A DNA stretch of 64,000 bases from Lycium barbarum (lineage: Eukaryota > Streptophyta > Magnoliopsida > Solanales > Solanaceae): contig NC_083337.1 of assembly GCF_019175385.1 (NCBI RefSeq), positions 20,941,885-21,005,884 on the forward strand, written 5' to 3'. Under the pieces are notes generated by a model. That model did no database searches, was not told the origin of the DNA, and saw only the letters and a program-made list of their open reading frames with translations. The position numbers were made by a program, and so were the translations under genes. This document shows, piece after piece, positions 9,853-22,344 of this stretch (position 1 is the first letter of the stretch; the number at the start of each line of letters is the position of its first letter).

Positions 9853-10797
9853 TCTGTTACGGTTCGCTTTCATGCGGGTTAGGCATAAAAGTTACTACGA
9901 AGTTGTTGGTGCTCTAATTGGATTTAATATTTTTTAGAGTTGCCGCCTAATTTATTATGAAAAACTAGGAAAACCTGTTTAAAGATTTTTCAAACAAAAG
10001 AGAAATCTTTCTTGGTACCAAATTTCGAGGTAAGGGTTCTGGTGATCTCCTAGGGAAGGTTTTACGGACTCTATTATTAAAGATCCGTAGAATACAGTTG
10101 ACCTACGAGCTTCAATGTGTGATTAATGTATTTATTTGCAAAAAGTGTTTGGTTTTTTCCACAAAAATGTCATATCATTTCATCTCATAATTTTAAGAAA
10201 AAATTTGGCAAAAATTCTTCTTATAAAAGGGGTTTTGGTATAGAAAAATTCGCGCAAGTGTTCAACTCACTTTGTTGCTGGACTAAGACACACCCAGGAT
10301 TTCTCCCGAGTAGAATCACTACTATTCTAGTCCTAGCAAAATGGGTTTAGTACTTACGGGTTTTATTATACATATATAGAAAATATGGAGTATACCTCCG
10401 ATTTTATACATATATATATATATGCAAAAAAAAAAACACAACTTTTTTCAAGTCCAATTTTTATCATTGAAGCCCATAGAGTCAAGTTATATTCCAAGTC
10501 CAGATCCGTCATTCCTCAATTTAGTCCAACAGATTTCGTCTTTTCGATCCAAAATAACGTCTGGGCTTCCAAGCCCAAAAAATGACTTTAGTTCCTTTAA
10601 AAAAAATCCATTAAAGTCCAAATTCAACTATCTACTTTGTCCAGATTTGCCCAAGTCCAGAATTCATTTTTTAGTACTTTGTCTTGTTTAAAACTTGATT
10701 CAATTCAAACTTTAATCAAATCCTACTTTGTTTTCTTTGCATTGAACCTAGGTTTTGAAACAATCTTAAAATTAAAAAAAAAAAACTTGTGGTGAAG

Positions 10798-13060
10798 TGT
10801 CACGACCCAAACCGATGAGTCGTGACGAGTGTCTGACCTCTAGCGACCAAACACCCCTGTACTCATATCTGAACCTTCCTGAATATCAAGGGCCCATAAA
10901 CATCTTAAACTGAACTCATAGTGCCTCATAAAAAGGGGTGATATTAAGAACTCTGTACAACCTGTATGTACATAAACATGCTGAAGGAACAATGCAAGCC
11001 AGCTGGGATGCTACATATACTGTACACAAAAGAATAGAAGCCGACAAGGCTACATCATCTGACTACTACATACAACTGTCTACAGACCTCTACTGGAATA
11101 AAAGTTGTAGAAAGGACGGGACAGGGCCCCGTCATACCCATATGCATGTATATCTCAAAAGGCTAGCATACCAAAATAGACTGCAGCTCCGGATCGATGG
11201 AGCGCACTGACCACTGCTGGATAGAAGTCCTACTAAGCTGGACCACCTATCGGTCTACCTGAACCTGCGGGCATGAACGCAGCCCCCCGAGCAACGGGGA
11301 GTAAGCACGGATAATGTACTGAGTATGTAAAGCATAAGAGTAGCAAAGGCATAATAATCATGAACTGAATCTGGAACTCAAATATCACTGACTGTCCACA
11401 TAGATTTGTATGAACTAGTATCTAAAAGCATGCATGTATCTGTATAACTGACAATGCCTCTGTGGGCGCATAATCTGCGTACTCTCAACGATAATCATGC
11501 TCATGTCTAACAATGTAGGTCATACGTATGTATGCATATATAACGCCTGTCAAGCCTCTATGGGCAACCCTTCATATCATATCGGCCTCTCGGCGGCCAT
11601 CATCATCATATACACTGCTGCGGTACGGGCATCTCGATCCTTGTATCATCATTATAGTGCACCAGCTGATCAGGTGGTAATGTGTATATAACGCCATTCC
11701 CTTTCCTCATACCCCATATACATATAATACTCGCATATATAATGCCTTCTGGTCACGGGTCAATTTGCATATATATAAATGAATATAATGCATGAATAAA
11801 CTGTATACATAGAACTGGACCCATGAACAAAAGGAACAATCACAAGCGGGGGTACAAGAATATCATAGACTGAAGTACTCCTAATGCCTCTAAGAGTAGA
11901 GTAATATGGAAGCTCGTTTACTCACTTGTTGATTCATATCATAAGATCATGCCAAAATGAAGAAGGAAAAGCCTTAACATACCTTAACGTCCCTTAATCG
12001 CTTAACGTTCTCCTTCCAATTCGCAAGGTCTACATTCAAGAGGAATTACACTAAAGTCAAGCCTTGAAGAAACACTCTTAAGCTCACACTAGCATAGTTA
12101 ACGAGTTAACGAAATTCGGGCAACATTTCCCCTATTTTATCAACTTCCACCAAATGATGAAACAACTCCCAAACAATAATAACCACATCCACAATATCAC
12201 AATGAAGAAGTTATATTCAATTAAATCCCAAGTCTAACCGAAATCCCCTTTTTTACGTGCACTCATAGTCATCCTCTTCATTACACCATCCATGGCTTCT
12301 CCACTTTCATTCTTTTCCTTTCTAAGGGGTACTAAACCTTTATATCATCTCAACCATAAAAATAAGATGAAGAACGTACCTTATAATCAAAGAACTTCAC
12401 TTCACCCAACTTTCTCCAAGACTCAATTCGCCTCAACATGAAAGGGAGCAAGAAACTTCACCTTCCATTGATTACCTTAAGCTCTTGATGTTGATCTTCT
12501 CCCTTGATGATATGGAAAGGTGGGAAGGGTTTTAGAACCTTCAAAAGCTCTCAAGAGGACTCTAAAAAGGTAAGGAAATAAGTGAGAGAAGGTGGAAATG
12601 AATTCAGGGTCGTTTGGGTTTTAAAAAGGTTGTCAAAACACAGCCGTACGCACCTGGCGAAGAGTATGCAGGTCAGCACACTGAGTGTGCGACCGCACAC
12701 TGCCCACTTTCTCCTGGTTTCATGAAAATGTGATCTTTTCGATTCGTTTGATCTCCAATCCTTATGGAACCTTCTTGGCACTTTCCTAGAACTTCATTAA
12801 CCATAGAAGGGGCAGTATATCTCTTCCTCAAGGTGATGCTAGGAAATGCATAACTCAAATGATACGAAATTTCCCACAACATGGCTCAACCTTATCTTTC
12901 TCCGACGAACTTAATCCTTTAGCCTCAAATGCCTTTGAAATCTTAATTAGAATCATCAAACACCCTTTCTTAATCTTAAAAGGGCTTCATGTCCACTTTA
13001 GGTTTACTTTAGCATGCTCATAAAAACTTAGTTTTATTTTCAAAAAAAAAAAATCCCATT
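10798..13060 (-). mobile_element. Solo-LTR-like insertion inside the F LTR
   Basis: Starts TGTCACGACCC, the 3' terminus (minus sense) of a common Solanaceae gypsy LTR type. It has the usual interior (repeated 'catatatacgcc', 'gcgggcatgaacgcag', 'gtactgagtatgtaa') that is also found in the C LTR at 49500-49590. The F LTR reads on after about 13066. A 5-bp match tgaag at 10793-10797 and 13061-13065 may be the target duplication, but the right end does not finish in CA, so that boundary is uncertain. No internal coding region is present. Confidence 0.6.
12646..12705 (-). promoter_or_regulatory. GC-rich word cluster in U3 of the solo LTR at 10798
   Basis: Contains GCACACTGAGTGTGCGACCG and CGCACACTG with near-dyads around GTGTGCG/CGCACAC, plus CGCACCTGGCG. 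The surroundings are AT-rich. In minus sense an AT-rich TATA-like block (CCTTTTTAAAACC) follows near 12618-12630. Confidence 0.45.
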
Positions 13061-16000
13061 TGAAGACTGTCCATATTATTGCAATAGTTTATACTTGAAA
13101 AGGTTTTGCAATAAAATTGTACACTGATTTCATGCTTGTGTTAAGGATTAAGTAAGTTTGAAAATCATTTGAGGCGACTTCCTAAACACACTAAGCATTT
13201 CCTAACGGTTTCAATATTTTACAGATTTGTTTACATACATGCATACATGATATACATATAAAATAAAAGGACAGAAAGGGAGAATTGGACTGGTGGGCCT
13301 GCCGACGCCCACCAGTGACCATATTCACCCATGGTTGGGCCTTCAATATATAATAGTTTCCCTTATTTCCGTCGGACTCGATCAATGAATAAGAGTTGGG
13401 CCTCAGGCCCAACAAGTTTGAATAGAAGAGAACGGCCCAAGTGGCCTGCGATATTTCACATGCAAACACAAAGGGGGGAAAAGAAATTTGAGGTTAGAAA
13501 GTACCTAGGTCTTAAATACTAAACAAGAATATCAAGAGAAATATAAAGAACCGGTTCAGGCATGTTTCGAATTCATTTCCACACTTAGTGAAGTAATCAG
13601 ACAAGAAGAAAATAAAGCAGGCCCAAGTATAGCATGGCAGCGACAAATAAGAAGGTTGCCCAGACATAAAGAGGTGAAACACAAACATAGCAAATAGAAT
13701 AGAGAGTAAGCCCAAATGAATATCATTTTTTATGATACACAACTAGCAGATTCTAAACCTAATACAAGTAATCTACCATATTTATACTGAATATACAAGT
13801 TCTTATATACCAAAGGTTTATAGGGACTGTGTATACATGGTATACTTTAGGTATATCCTTGGTATATTTTAACACAGAAAACCAACACTTAAACTCAGAA
13901 AAAGGATGCCTTGTTCTACTTAGTATTTTTAACACTTCATTTAAATGACATAGGGGCAGATTTCAAAAGAAACAAGAAGAAGATATAGTGAATATGACAA
14001 GCAGTGTCAGAAATTCAAAAGACCAACAAATGCAGTGAGGTGCCATCTCAAGAAAAATGAAAACATTTTAGTGCCCTTTTATGAACTTCAGAGCTGTTTT
14101 AACATGGATTTTACCCATAATCCTACTTGTTTTAAAATCTAAAGGGTCCCATAAGGTGTAATTTTTGCATAGCGGAACCCCAGCAGCCTTAAATAAGGAA
14201 GACTAGGCTACGTTTGACTAGAAACTCCAAGCCCTGCCAACTCTTTTCCTGGCCCTGGGTAAGTCACACCTATGGGCCAATTGCACCCTAAGTGACAACC
14301 TCCCCATTAAATACCACATATACTCACACAAGGTCTTAAGCTAGTCCAGTTTAATACAATCAAAATGTTTCAAAGAAAGTAGGTAGGCACTAGCACAGTA
14401 TCCAGTTGTCAAAAAAAGTAGCATGACATAGACAGTTTGAACCTGGAGACATTAAATATCTAAGTGTATATAATCAGGAAAAGGGATGCATCTCAAGTCA
14501 TCTTCTAACAATCAAACACGTGAATCAAATCGCTTAACCTCAAATGACAGTCTTAATAGAGTCAAGTAAAGATAAGAGTAGACATGGTTTCATATAAGGA
14601 ATCTAACAAACAGACTGACATTGTTATGGTTTTCCATAACTAATCAACTCTCCATAACACTGTTAACGAACTAAACAAAGCTATACTTAACAGATTTAAA
14701 AAATCTAGTCTCAAAACAGGTTAGCACTTGACCATGTTTTATATCTATATCAAGTTAAACAATCGGACCTTGTAAGGATTATAGAGGACTTCTGGTTCAC
14801 TTAAACATGTTGATATGAACACTAATCAACTGATACATATGTATTTAAAACACACACCCCCATCAAGACTATGCTAGTTTGTTCTAGGCTTAAACAAGAC
14901 AAATAGTGTTTAACATTATTCTAAATTGGATTAACAATAAAGCAAAGCTAGTATAACATGGTAAAGATTAAATTAACCACTAAACATCAATCAAAGCCAA
15001 ACCAGAAAATAAAATAAAAAATTAACACATATACATATAGATGGACAGGAATTAAGGAAAATACCTAAATATATCTAAGCTATCTAAACTAAACAACTAC
15101 TAATTAAATAGAAGCAGCAATCACCACATAAATAATGACTAAACTAATAATCATACATAAGCAGTAAACGAAAAAGTAAAAAATAACTAAAGGAAAGAAA
15201 ATTACCTCTTGTGAGTGTAGCCGCTTGTCGAGATTTGAACTTGGAAGATTTTTGCTTCCTCAACCCCGAATGCTCAAGCCACACACGAACAAGAGCAAAG
15301 AAAAAATATTTAAAATTTAAACTTAACTCGAGAAATCAAAGTTTCAAAGCAAAATGTGCCAAAACTTAAGTATTTCGAGTTTTTAGTGAATTATCTAATA
15401 TTCTGTTCTGTCAAAGTGAAGGATTGGGGTTTCTTTATATAGAACCCCAATCTTCTCAAAACCCTAGCCTCAAACGATGTGGGATTTGTTCAATTTTCAC
15501 CATTTCATCTCTCAATACCACATCTAACGGCTAGGAATAGAGTGAATCAACAAATAAAGGGTCAGATTTGACTCGAAATCGATCAATCTGTGGGGTTCTT
15601 CATGGACCAATAAAAATCGAGCATTCAAAATCAAATACAACAAAGCCCATTAGGGTTTCTCAGTCAAATGACCGTTGTAAAGCAAAAAGTGAAGCAAAGG
15701 AAGGGTGGTAATACTGAGTTTGGTTGATGCGGGTGGAGAGAGAGATGCGAGCATTAATTGCTTGCCTCAAACGGTTGAGCCACGACTGCGTAAAGTAATT
15801 GTACACTGCCATTTTGCCGTTTCAGGCAATTGTGACGAGAAGAGAGGATTTTCCCCTCCTGGCTGCTAGGGTTTGGCGAGTCCAACCCTGGCTTTGAGAA
15901 AAATGAAGAAATAAAGGAGTGTTTGGTATGTCTGTTATGCTTATAAGAGTATGTGAGCTGGGTCAGGTCTTATTTGGACTTAGCCTGGCTAAAAATTAAA

Positions 16001-16212
16001 GGAATAAAGGGGCTGCATATATATACACGCATATACACATGATATACATGTATACACATGTATATCTGTGTATATACGTGCAATGACTTGACCTGTTTAA
16101 ATAAATGGCCCAATTACGCGATTCAATTAATTTAAATCCCCTAATTATGGTCAAGCATAAGTAATTAACCAATTAAACAAACTAAACAAACACGGCTAAT
16201 TATGCAAATGGG

Positions 16213-16480
16213 ATTAAGTTGCAAATATGGCCTTAATTGATTTTAACATATGGAATTGGTTATTTCAATTATGGCCATATTCGGCCTAATTAACCAATCA
16301 AAGCTAATTTGCAATAATGACCTTAATTGATTTGAACCAATGAATTTGGCTATTTCAATTAAGGCAAGAATTAAACTAATCAAACAATTTAAAGGCTAAT
16401 TTGCAACAATGACCTTAATTGATTTGAACCAATGAATTTGGCTATTTCAATTAAGGCCAGAATTAAATTAACAATTGATT
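16213..16480. repeat. About three tandem copies of a 91-bp unit in the F LTR
   Basis: The phrase gctaatttgcaa(t/c)aatgacc occurs at 16303 and 16394, with a diverged copy near 16213. Each copy continues into ttgatttgaaccaatgaatt and ggctatttcaatta. The last two copies are nearly identical, suggesting local duplication. Confidence 0.75.
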
Positions 16481-16945
16481 ATTTCAATTGTAGCCACTAT
16501 TAGCCATGTCGCAAACAATTTGTGGAATTCAACACTTAATTAATTATGATTAATTCTAATAAATTTTACAAATGCACATGGACTATGCAAAAATAAGAAT
16601 TGCGAGGTAAAAATGATTAATTTATTTAATTAACTAGATTATTTGAATTAAACGGAGTAAATTTCATGTTAATTAATTTTTAGCAATTAAACAAATAATT
16701 GTTTCAAATTATCTGCTTGATTGAATTTAACAAATATTCCATATTAATCATAAAAATATATAAATAAATTTCTAAATGATTTATAATACTATAGAATTTA
16801 TTTGCCAAATAAAAATGGAAGAATATCATCTAAATAATGATTTTGATTTGACTTGTAGAAAAATACATATTTCACTTCTTTTGATATCCAAAGGACTCTA
16901 GGCAATTAAAATAAATTGTGGGTGGTCAAAAACTAGGTGTCAACA

Positions 16946-18281
16946 CCTACAATTATAAAACAAGATTGACAAGTCAAGTTTATAGTATCATGCCACGGTA
17001 TGGAATGAGTGATTACCATGTAACGAGGCAAAACAACACGCCAATCAAGACAACATCAAGTACATGCAACCTCCAGTCAGAAATAAATAAGACGACAAGC
17101 CTTAAGATCACTAACATGGAGACAAGCCCAACATCACAAAATAAGGCAACAAGCCAACATCACAATTAAGAAATTACCAACCTACTTAAGTACACCACTT
17201 CACGCCATATCCGAAGACTTAAACATGCTTTCTCCTTCAACCCTCAACAAATTACATATGAAATCCTAATCGAAGTCTTACTCAAGTACGCCGTAACCTA
17301 CCACGAGGCTGAACAGGAGCCATGAACATCCATCTCGAGCTCCATCTTGCTTTTTCGGAGAGCGTACGGATACGGTAAGGTATAACAATGCAAGCAACTC
17401 AAATAAGTAACGCGTTGGAATATTCAAACCACCAAGATCCCAAAAGAGCTCTAAGAGACCCTAAGGAGAAAGACCTCGGACCCACAAGGGCAAAATTGGA
17501 ACTTTCTTTAAAACACATCTACTAGAATCTCCAATATTCAACAACCTAAAATTCATAATCATCTAACCTCAAATGGCTTCCAATTTCCTTAAATATCAAA
17601 AACCCCCAATTTCTAAGAAAACTCTACACTTAACCCATTTGAGAAACCCAAGTTAAAACTCAAAGATTGGAGTTTGAAAGTAGTTTCCCCAAGCTAACAA
17701 TAAGCTATTAATCCTCAATCACCAAGATTTCACTTAAAAGACACCATTTACTTATCTAGGGTTTTGCTAATCTTAAAGGTTTTTCCCCAAATACTTAAAA
17801 TCCTATCATGAATTAAAATAATGGACGATAAGGACAGCAAGGGAAGAATTGAATTAGGGTCTCGGGGTTACCTCTCCAATGACTCTTGAGCACTTGAAAT
17901 TAGCTCCCAGCCCAGCTCTTGAAAATATGATATTTGGTGAAAATGGGGTCCAATCCCAAAATGAGGAAATAAAAGCTAGGTCTGATTCAGCAATTCCAGC
18001 TTACGCGGGACACCACTCGCTTCTGCCGAACCTGTCCCACACGCGAGTTCATTAATTTCACCGAAATCCCGCCCACACGTACCAAACTTCACTAATGCAG
18101 TCTCGCTAGAGCGGCCCGCCAAACGCAGAAGCGGATAACCTGCTTCCAAAAATTCTAAGTTAGAAAAATTCTTCACCCTTACCCGTAAGTCCCACGTGTA
18201 ACGACTATCAGTACGAACCCAAACGAGGGGTATTTTGGGAAAAAAGAAGGAAAGTCTTTAACAACCAAACAGGTCGTTACA
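16946..18281 (-). repeat. Left (3') LTR of element E, truncated by insertion of F
   Basis: Begins mid-LTR at cctacaattataaaac and runs to AACAGGTCGTTACA. The missing outer 1.2 kb corresponds to 22360-23580 in the right LTR and should lie left of F, outside the window. Confidence 0.8.
17998..18143 (-). promoter_or_regulatory. CGCAGA/TCTGCG-type word cluster in U3 of E
   Basis: Contains ACTCGCTTCTGCCG, CACACGCGAG, CTCGCTAGAGCGG and ACGCAGAAGCGGAT in an otherwise AT-rich LTR, 140-290 bp from the LTR 5' end in minus sense. In minus sense a TATA-like block (AGCTTTTATTTCC) follows near 17965-17977. Similar words recur inside E at 18930-19073, 19748-20035 and 21844-22050. Confidence 0.45.
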
Positions 18282-20155
18282 TCAGATACCAATTAAACAA
18301 TCGTTCGTCCTCGAACAGAGAGTAGCAGAAAGAAGATGCATAAAACCGGTAGAGATTTGGAGACATGTTCTCCCAAGGATTTCTTCTCAAGCGCGTAGAA
18401 CGATTATTCAGGAATGACATTATACATCATGCCAAACCTAAAGACACCAATCTCTATTTATGAAGTAGCTCTCGTCGTGAGTAATTTGGGCTATCCGATT
18501 GAACACACATGCTGCATTCATAACCTCCTGTAATGAAGAATGATTAGGAAATTTCGGCTTGAAAGTTTGTAGTAATGCTTCACGCCGTCAGTCATACAGT
18601 CGTAAATCACGATACGTCATTTAGGTGCCGGAAATGGTGGAATATGTAAGTGGTGAGTATTCTCTGTCAAAACATTCGGCGTGTTTCCTCATTTGCATGC
18701 CTCCTATCATTGGAGGGTCGCTCACCTCATCGGACCGCCAATCAACCCTTATTGAATCTACAGCTTCGTCTTTCTTATGGTCTCGAAAAAAATCCAGTGG
18801 ATTGGTTGAACACACGACAATGATCTCGATGGTCTAATAAGCTATGCAGGAGTCCCATAAGAATTGGGGAGGTGGACTTGAGTCAAACTGTATGGAACAA
18901 ATCTATGCGAATTTCGTATGCATGAGGATTATCCGCAGGTGCGCTTGCGCTTAAGCGGTTGGTTATCCACATTTACGGAAGTCAGAAATAAATGAGAAAT
19001 CCACAGAGGCGGTGCATTAATCGGACACGCAGAAGTGAGAACGCGGATGGATACTCGCCTAAGCGGAGGTCAGGCAGTTTTCAAAAATTGATAATGCCTA
19101 GCACACTTCCCTCACCCCCACAGCTGCTCCACCACCCGAATCCCACTCCCCACAACCTAAACATTACACCACTTCCCCCTCTCCCACTCTCCTTAAAGCT
19201 CCTTCCCTCTCCCATATCCTTCTCATTCCCAACATAAACCCACCAAAAATACAAGAAAACGGGTGCAATCCTCAAGGCAAGGAAGAGATTTTCATCAATA
19301 CTCACTCCCTGGATTTTCACTACAAGGTATGTTCTTAACCTCCTTTATACACTAGGACGATTTTAAGTTGTAAATATGGGTTTGTAAGAGTCTATTTGTT
19401 GAGGATTTTGGGTAGAAATAAAAAATTTTGTGATGTGGGTTTTGTGGGTGGGTGATAGAAATCTATAGATTTTGTTGTTGTTTAATGTAAGATCATGCTC
19501 ATCACTACGTAGAGTACTATGATTGCTCGAAATTTTGGTCGAAAAAACTGAAGGAAATCGGGTGGGGTGTTCGAATGGTTGTTGGTAGGATTCTTGAATT
19601 TTGGCGTGTGTGTTGGTTGAAATCATGTTTTAGGAAGTCCATAACTATGCATGCTTGAATAATAGGTTATTTTGGGGTAAAACGGAAACAAATTATGTTA
19701 AAAACAGTGAGAAAATCAAAAGAAGTTGTTGGGATTTTTAGGGTTGATGAAGATCCCGCCTCTGCGGAGCAAGTTTAGCAAACACGGGTCACTGTTGCGC
19801 AACACCCTGCACAAATGAGAAGATAGAGTAGGGTGGGTCCTCACACGGGTGTAGGATAATTATTATGGATGTGGGCTCTCTCCTGTGTCACTTGTTAAGT
19901 AGTTGTGAAGCCTGCATGAATCTAGTTGTCTGCCTACGCAAACAAACTCACGCTGAAGTGGCCTTGTTTCTGCGGCACTTACTCTGCGGACGTGAGACCT
20001 GCACAGAAAATCTGAAACCAGTAGCTTCGCATTAGTTTGCCCTAGGTCAGTTTTGCTGGTTTCTTTGGCTCGTCTGATAAGTTTTAAGTTGCTGGACATG
20101 TTTCAATCTTTGAACTGACTGAATTTTGATCAATGCAAGTACTAATTAGAAAAAA
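18282..20155 (+). other. Upstream region of the antisense cassette in E
   Basis: No recognisable protein. It starts with a 'gttcgtcctcgaac' dyad typical of sequence next to Solanaceae gypsy LTRs. Word clusters lie at 18930-19073 (cgcaggtgcgcttgcg, cacgcagaagtg, cgcctaagcgg) and from 19748 (tctgcgg repeated). A C-rich leader-like stretch (19095-19220) is followed by AAG/GTATGT at 19324-19332, a possible splice donor, and the ORF start is at 20156. This layout would fit promoter, 5' UTR and an intron for the downstream gene. Confidence 0.35.
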
Positions 20156-21534
20156 ATGGATCAACAAGGGAATGAAAATGTCTCTCTAGCCCAAGAAAAT
20201 GTCGAAGGAGGTGCCGACAGTGATTTTGATGCCACTCGCTTCATTTTCCGAGACTGCCAGACTCGCTACTTTAAAATTCTATTGGATAAGAAACTCTGGC
20301 TCGAGAAAGGAATTGATATGTATAAAGTGGAGGATTGTTTTCTAGACTTTTACCAACGTCTCTATTAAATAGGCTGGAACTGCTTTATTGATACTCAGTT
20401 CCAGGTGACCGAACATTGGGTGAGAAAGTTTTATGTCAACCTGAAGCACGTGAGGTTTTTTGAGCCGAATCCGGAGATCATCATCTGGGGTACGATGGTG
20501 AAGTTGAATGCTGAGCTGATCAATGCTTGCTGTAATTTGGACAACTACCCCATGGAGTTGATGAAGGCTAAGGACGTTTATGGAACGGGGAGCTGGTCTC
20601 CAAACTGGTTGCAAAAGGTGACAGGGGCAAGATTACTTGGGCTCGCAAGAAAAGAAGGATCCAGAACAAGAACTTCACTGCCGAGGCAAAGAGGTGGTAG
20701 TCCATCATTGTTCATACGGTGAGGCCTTCGTAAAAAACATTGACTGCACGTACAATCATCCCTTTATGATTGCTTGTATCTTAGACGACGTTTCAGTGAA
20801 CGTTGATGATCAGGTGATTCAAGAGTGGAAGGATTGCTTGTGCCTGGGCGGTTTGAGCTTGATGTTCCCTTCATTGATTACTGACTTGTGCTAAGATGCA
20901 GGGTTTTGACTCATCTTACAGATGATTGGGTTGACCCGGATAGGGTGCTACACCCAATGAGGTTCCATGGGAAGGGTAGTGCGATGCCAAGTAAGAAGAG
21001 GAAGGTTAAGGTGACTGTGCATAATGATGACGAGGATGCTGCTTGCCTTTCGTAGTCCCAGGGGCCCTCTGATTCGATAAGTTCTCCACTACAGACTATT
21101 CGAGACCTGGTAGCCGGGATTCCCAAACCTCTGATAAAGGCCGGTCCTTTTGGGTCTGCTACTGGCCAGTTCACCAGAGAGGAGATGATGCAGTATCTGG
21201 AGGCGTAGAAAGAGCTAAAGGCCTCCGTTAGGTCCCTCGAGACAGCCTACACTACCATGGCGAAGGCCCACTGTGATCTCCGCCTGGACTTTGACAAAGA
21301 GAAAAAAAAAACATGTCGAGGGACAAGTTGCTGGTGAGGATGTGAAGGGGCATCAAGGAATTCTTCAAGTCGCTGAATTCGAAAGGAAGGTCTCCCATCG
21401 AGGACACAGATGATAATGAGAGAAACTCCTTCCTGTCAGATGCCGAGGGTAGGTCCGGTGAGGGTGGCTCCTGTGGTGGTGATAGCAGCGCAAAGGAAGA
21501 GAACGAGGCCCAGAGTACACCTCGACAGGCTTGA
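20156..21534 (+). pseudogene. Plant-transposon-protein-like pseudogene inside E (antisense to the element)
   Basis: The ATG at 20156 opens MDQQGNENVSLAQ; a TAA at 20366 interrupts it and the same frame continues with WVRKFYVNLKHV and MVKLNAELINACC. After a shift near 20620 comes ITWARKKRRIQNKNFTAEAK with two stops. A further shift gives CTYNHPFMIACILDDVSVNV and DDQVIQEWKDC. The order of motifs (W-x-FYxNL, then a helix with VxLNAExIN, then FTAEAKxW, then AILxDxSVNVxxxIxxE) fits the 'putative plant transposon protein' domain abundant in Solanaceae and legume repeats. Downstream is a basic patch SKKRKVKV resembling a monopartite nuclear localisation signal, then a helical tail ending at 21532-21534. 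At least two frameshifts and several stops make it non-functional. The molecular role of the family is unknown. Confidence 0.7.
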
Positions 21535-22344
21535 GCCCATACAGTTTCTAGCCTAGTCCTTGTTAGGCTTTCATTTCAGACATTTTACTGCTTTGGTTTT
21601 CAGACATTTGGATATTGGTTTTCTTGTCGTTTTTGTTGTCTTTCTTTGGGTTGGATGTTGGTTTTGTTCCCTCGTCGGGCTTTGGATATTTGTTAGACTA
21701 GTGCCCTTGTCGGGCTTTAATTTTATATGTAGGTGTTTTTTTTTTTTGAATTGATTTCTATAAAAATTTGATGTTGAACAGGTTTTTGAATAAGGGAGAG
21801 AACCTCACTGGTTTCTGCCTAGGGTTTTCATTGACGTTGATAGATTTCTGCAAACGCAGATTCCCTCACGCGTGAAGGGCTCCGCTTATGCGCACTATGA
21901 AAAACGTCTTGGGTCCGTTTCTGCGGAAAAGGTCACGCAGGCGCGGCCCTAGGCATGCTGCCATATATTCGCATCAGCGGCCAGCGGCCCATCCTTCGCG
22001 GATGCGGCCCCGCAGATGCGAGAGTCCCTCTCGTAGGCGCGAGACGTCTGGAACTAGAAAAGAAAAAATCTTCTAAGTCTAGGAACTTTACACGACACGC
22101 GAAACTCAATAAAACTTTTTCCCAATAGGAACCAAGCATACGCACCACTCCCAAACACACTATGAATAGATACCAATTGTAATGGACTAGATACCAATTT
22201 GAACGAAGTGGCACGATAGGAGTGAAACAAGACAAGTTTCCTAAATGTCCTATAGCACCTCGCGGATGGGTACAGACGTCTACGTTCCGTTCCACGAGAC
22301 TTTACTAGACACAACTCTTGTACTCGTTATACTGGTAACCTAAA
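21535..22344. other. 3' flank of the cassette and 5' leader of E
   Basis: 21535-21840 is T/G-rich and reads like a 3' UTR of the plus-strand gene. 21844-22050 is a dense GC-rich word cluster (tttctgcggaaaagg, cacgcaggcgcgg, ccttcgcggatgcgg, ccccgcagatgcgag). About 22080-22344, read on the minus strand, is the element leader and shares order and wording with the leaders after 26583 and 42107 (agagtcttg, atcggta, ttcaaattggtatctga). Confidence 0.55.

Larger units (their letters stand above)
1..16945 (-). mobile_element. Element F: Ogre/Tat-like Ty3/gypsy retrotransposon, 3' end outside window
   Basis: Read on the minus strand the order is a 5' LTR (16945 to 9855), a primer site, ORF1 with a DUF7745-like domain (9250 to 1339), a gag remnant and the start of a protease (875 to 1). 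The 3' LTR must lie left of the window. The class is inferred from the long LTR, the Ogre-style primer site and the separate ORF1 ahead of gag. The LTR has the same terminal layout as element D (a 'gagt(c/t)gcc(a/g)cctaatt' stretch near one end, 'gtgtcaaca' at the other). The element is dead: ORF1 has an in-frame stop and holds the 6.3-kb element G, gag carries a frameshift and a stray LTR fragment, and the LTR holds another insert. F itself lies inside the left LTR of element E, so its own target duplication should be cctac (16946-16950). Confidence 0.8.
9855..16945 (-). repeat. 5' LTR of element F, about 4.8 kb without its insert
   Basis: Plus-strand ends are tgttacgg (9855) and gtgtcaaca (16945). 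Terminal segments align in order with the D LTR: the 'gagttgccgcctaattt' block, the 'aggtaagggttc...gggaaggt' block, and the 'attacctcttgt' block near 15205. It is interrupted by an LTR-like insert (10798 to about 13060). It contains a perfect dyad GTTGGGCCTCAGGCCCAAC (13395-13413) and three roughly 91-bp tandem copies near 16213-16480. Only one LTR is in the window, so age cannot be estimated. Confidence 0.8.

Noticed and set aside
13061..13065. tgaag as firm target duplication for the insert at 10798
   Set aside because: The sequence before it does not end in CA, so a five-base match may be chance; kept only as a tentative boundary.
21560..21754. Hydrophobic open frame resembling a membrane protein
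   Set aside because: T/G-rich 3' UTR-like sequence; runs of F, V and W come from TTT, GTT and TGG composition.
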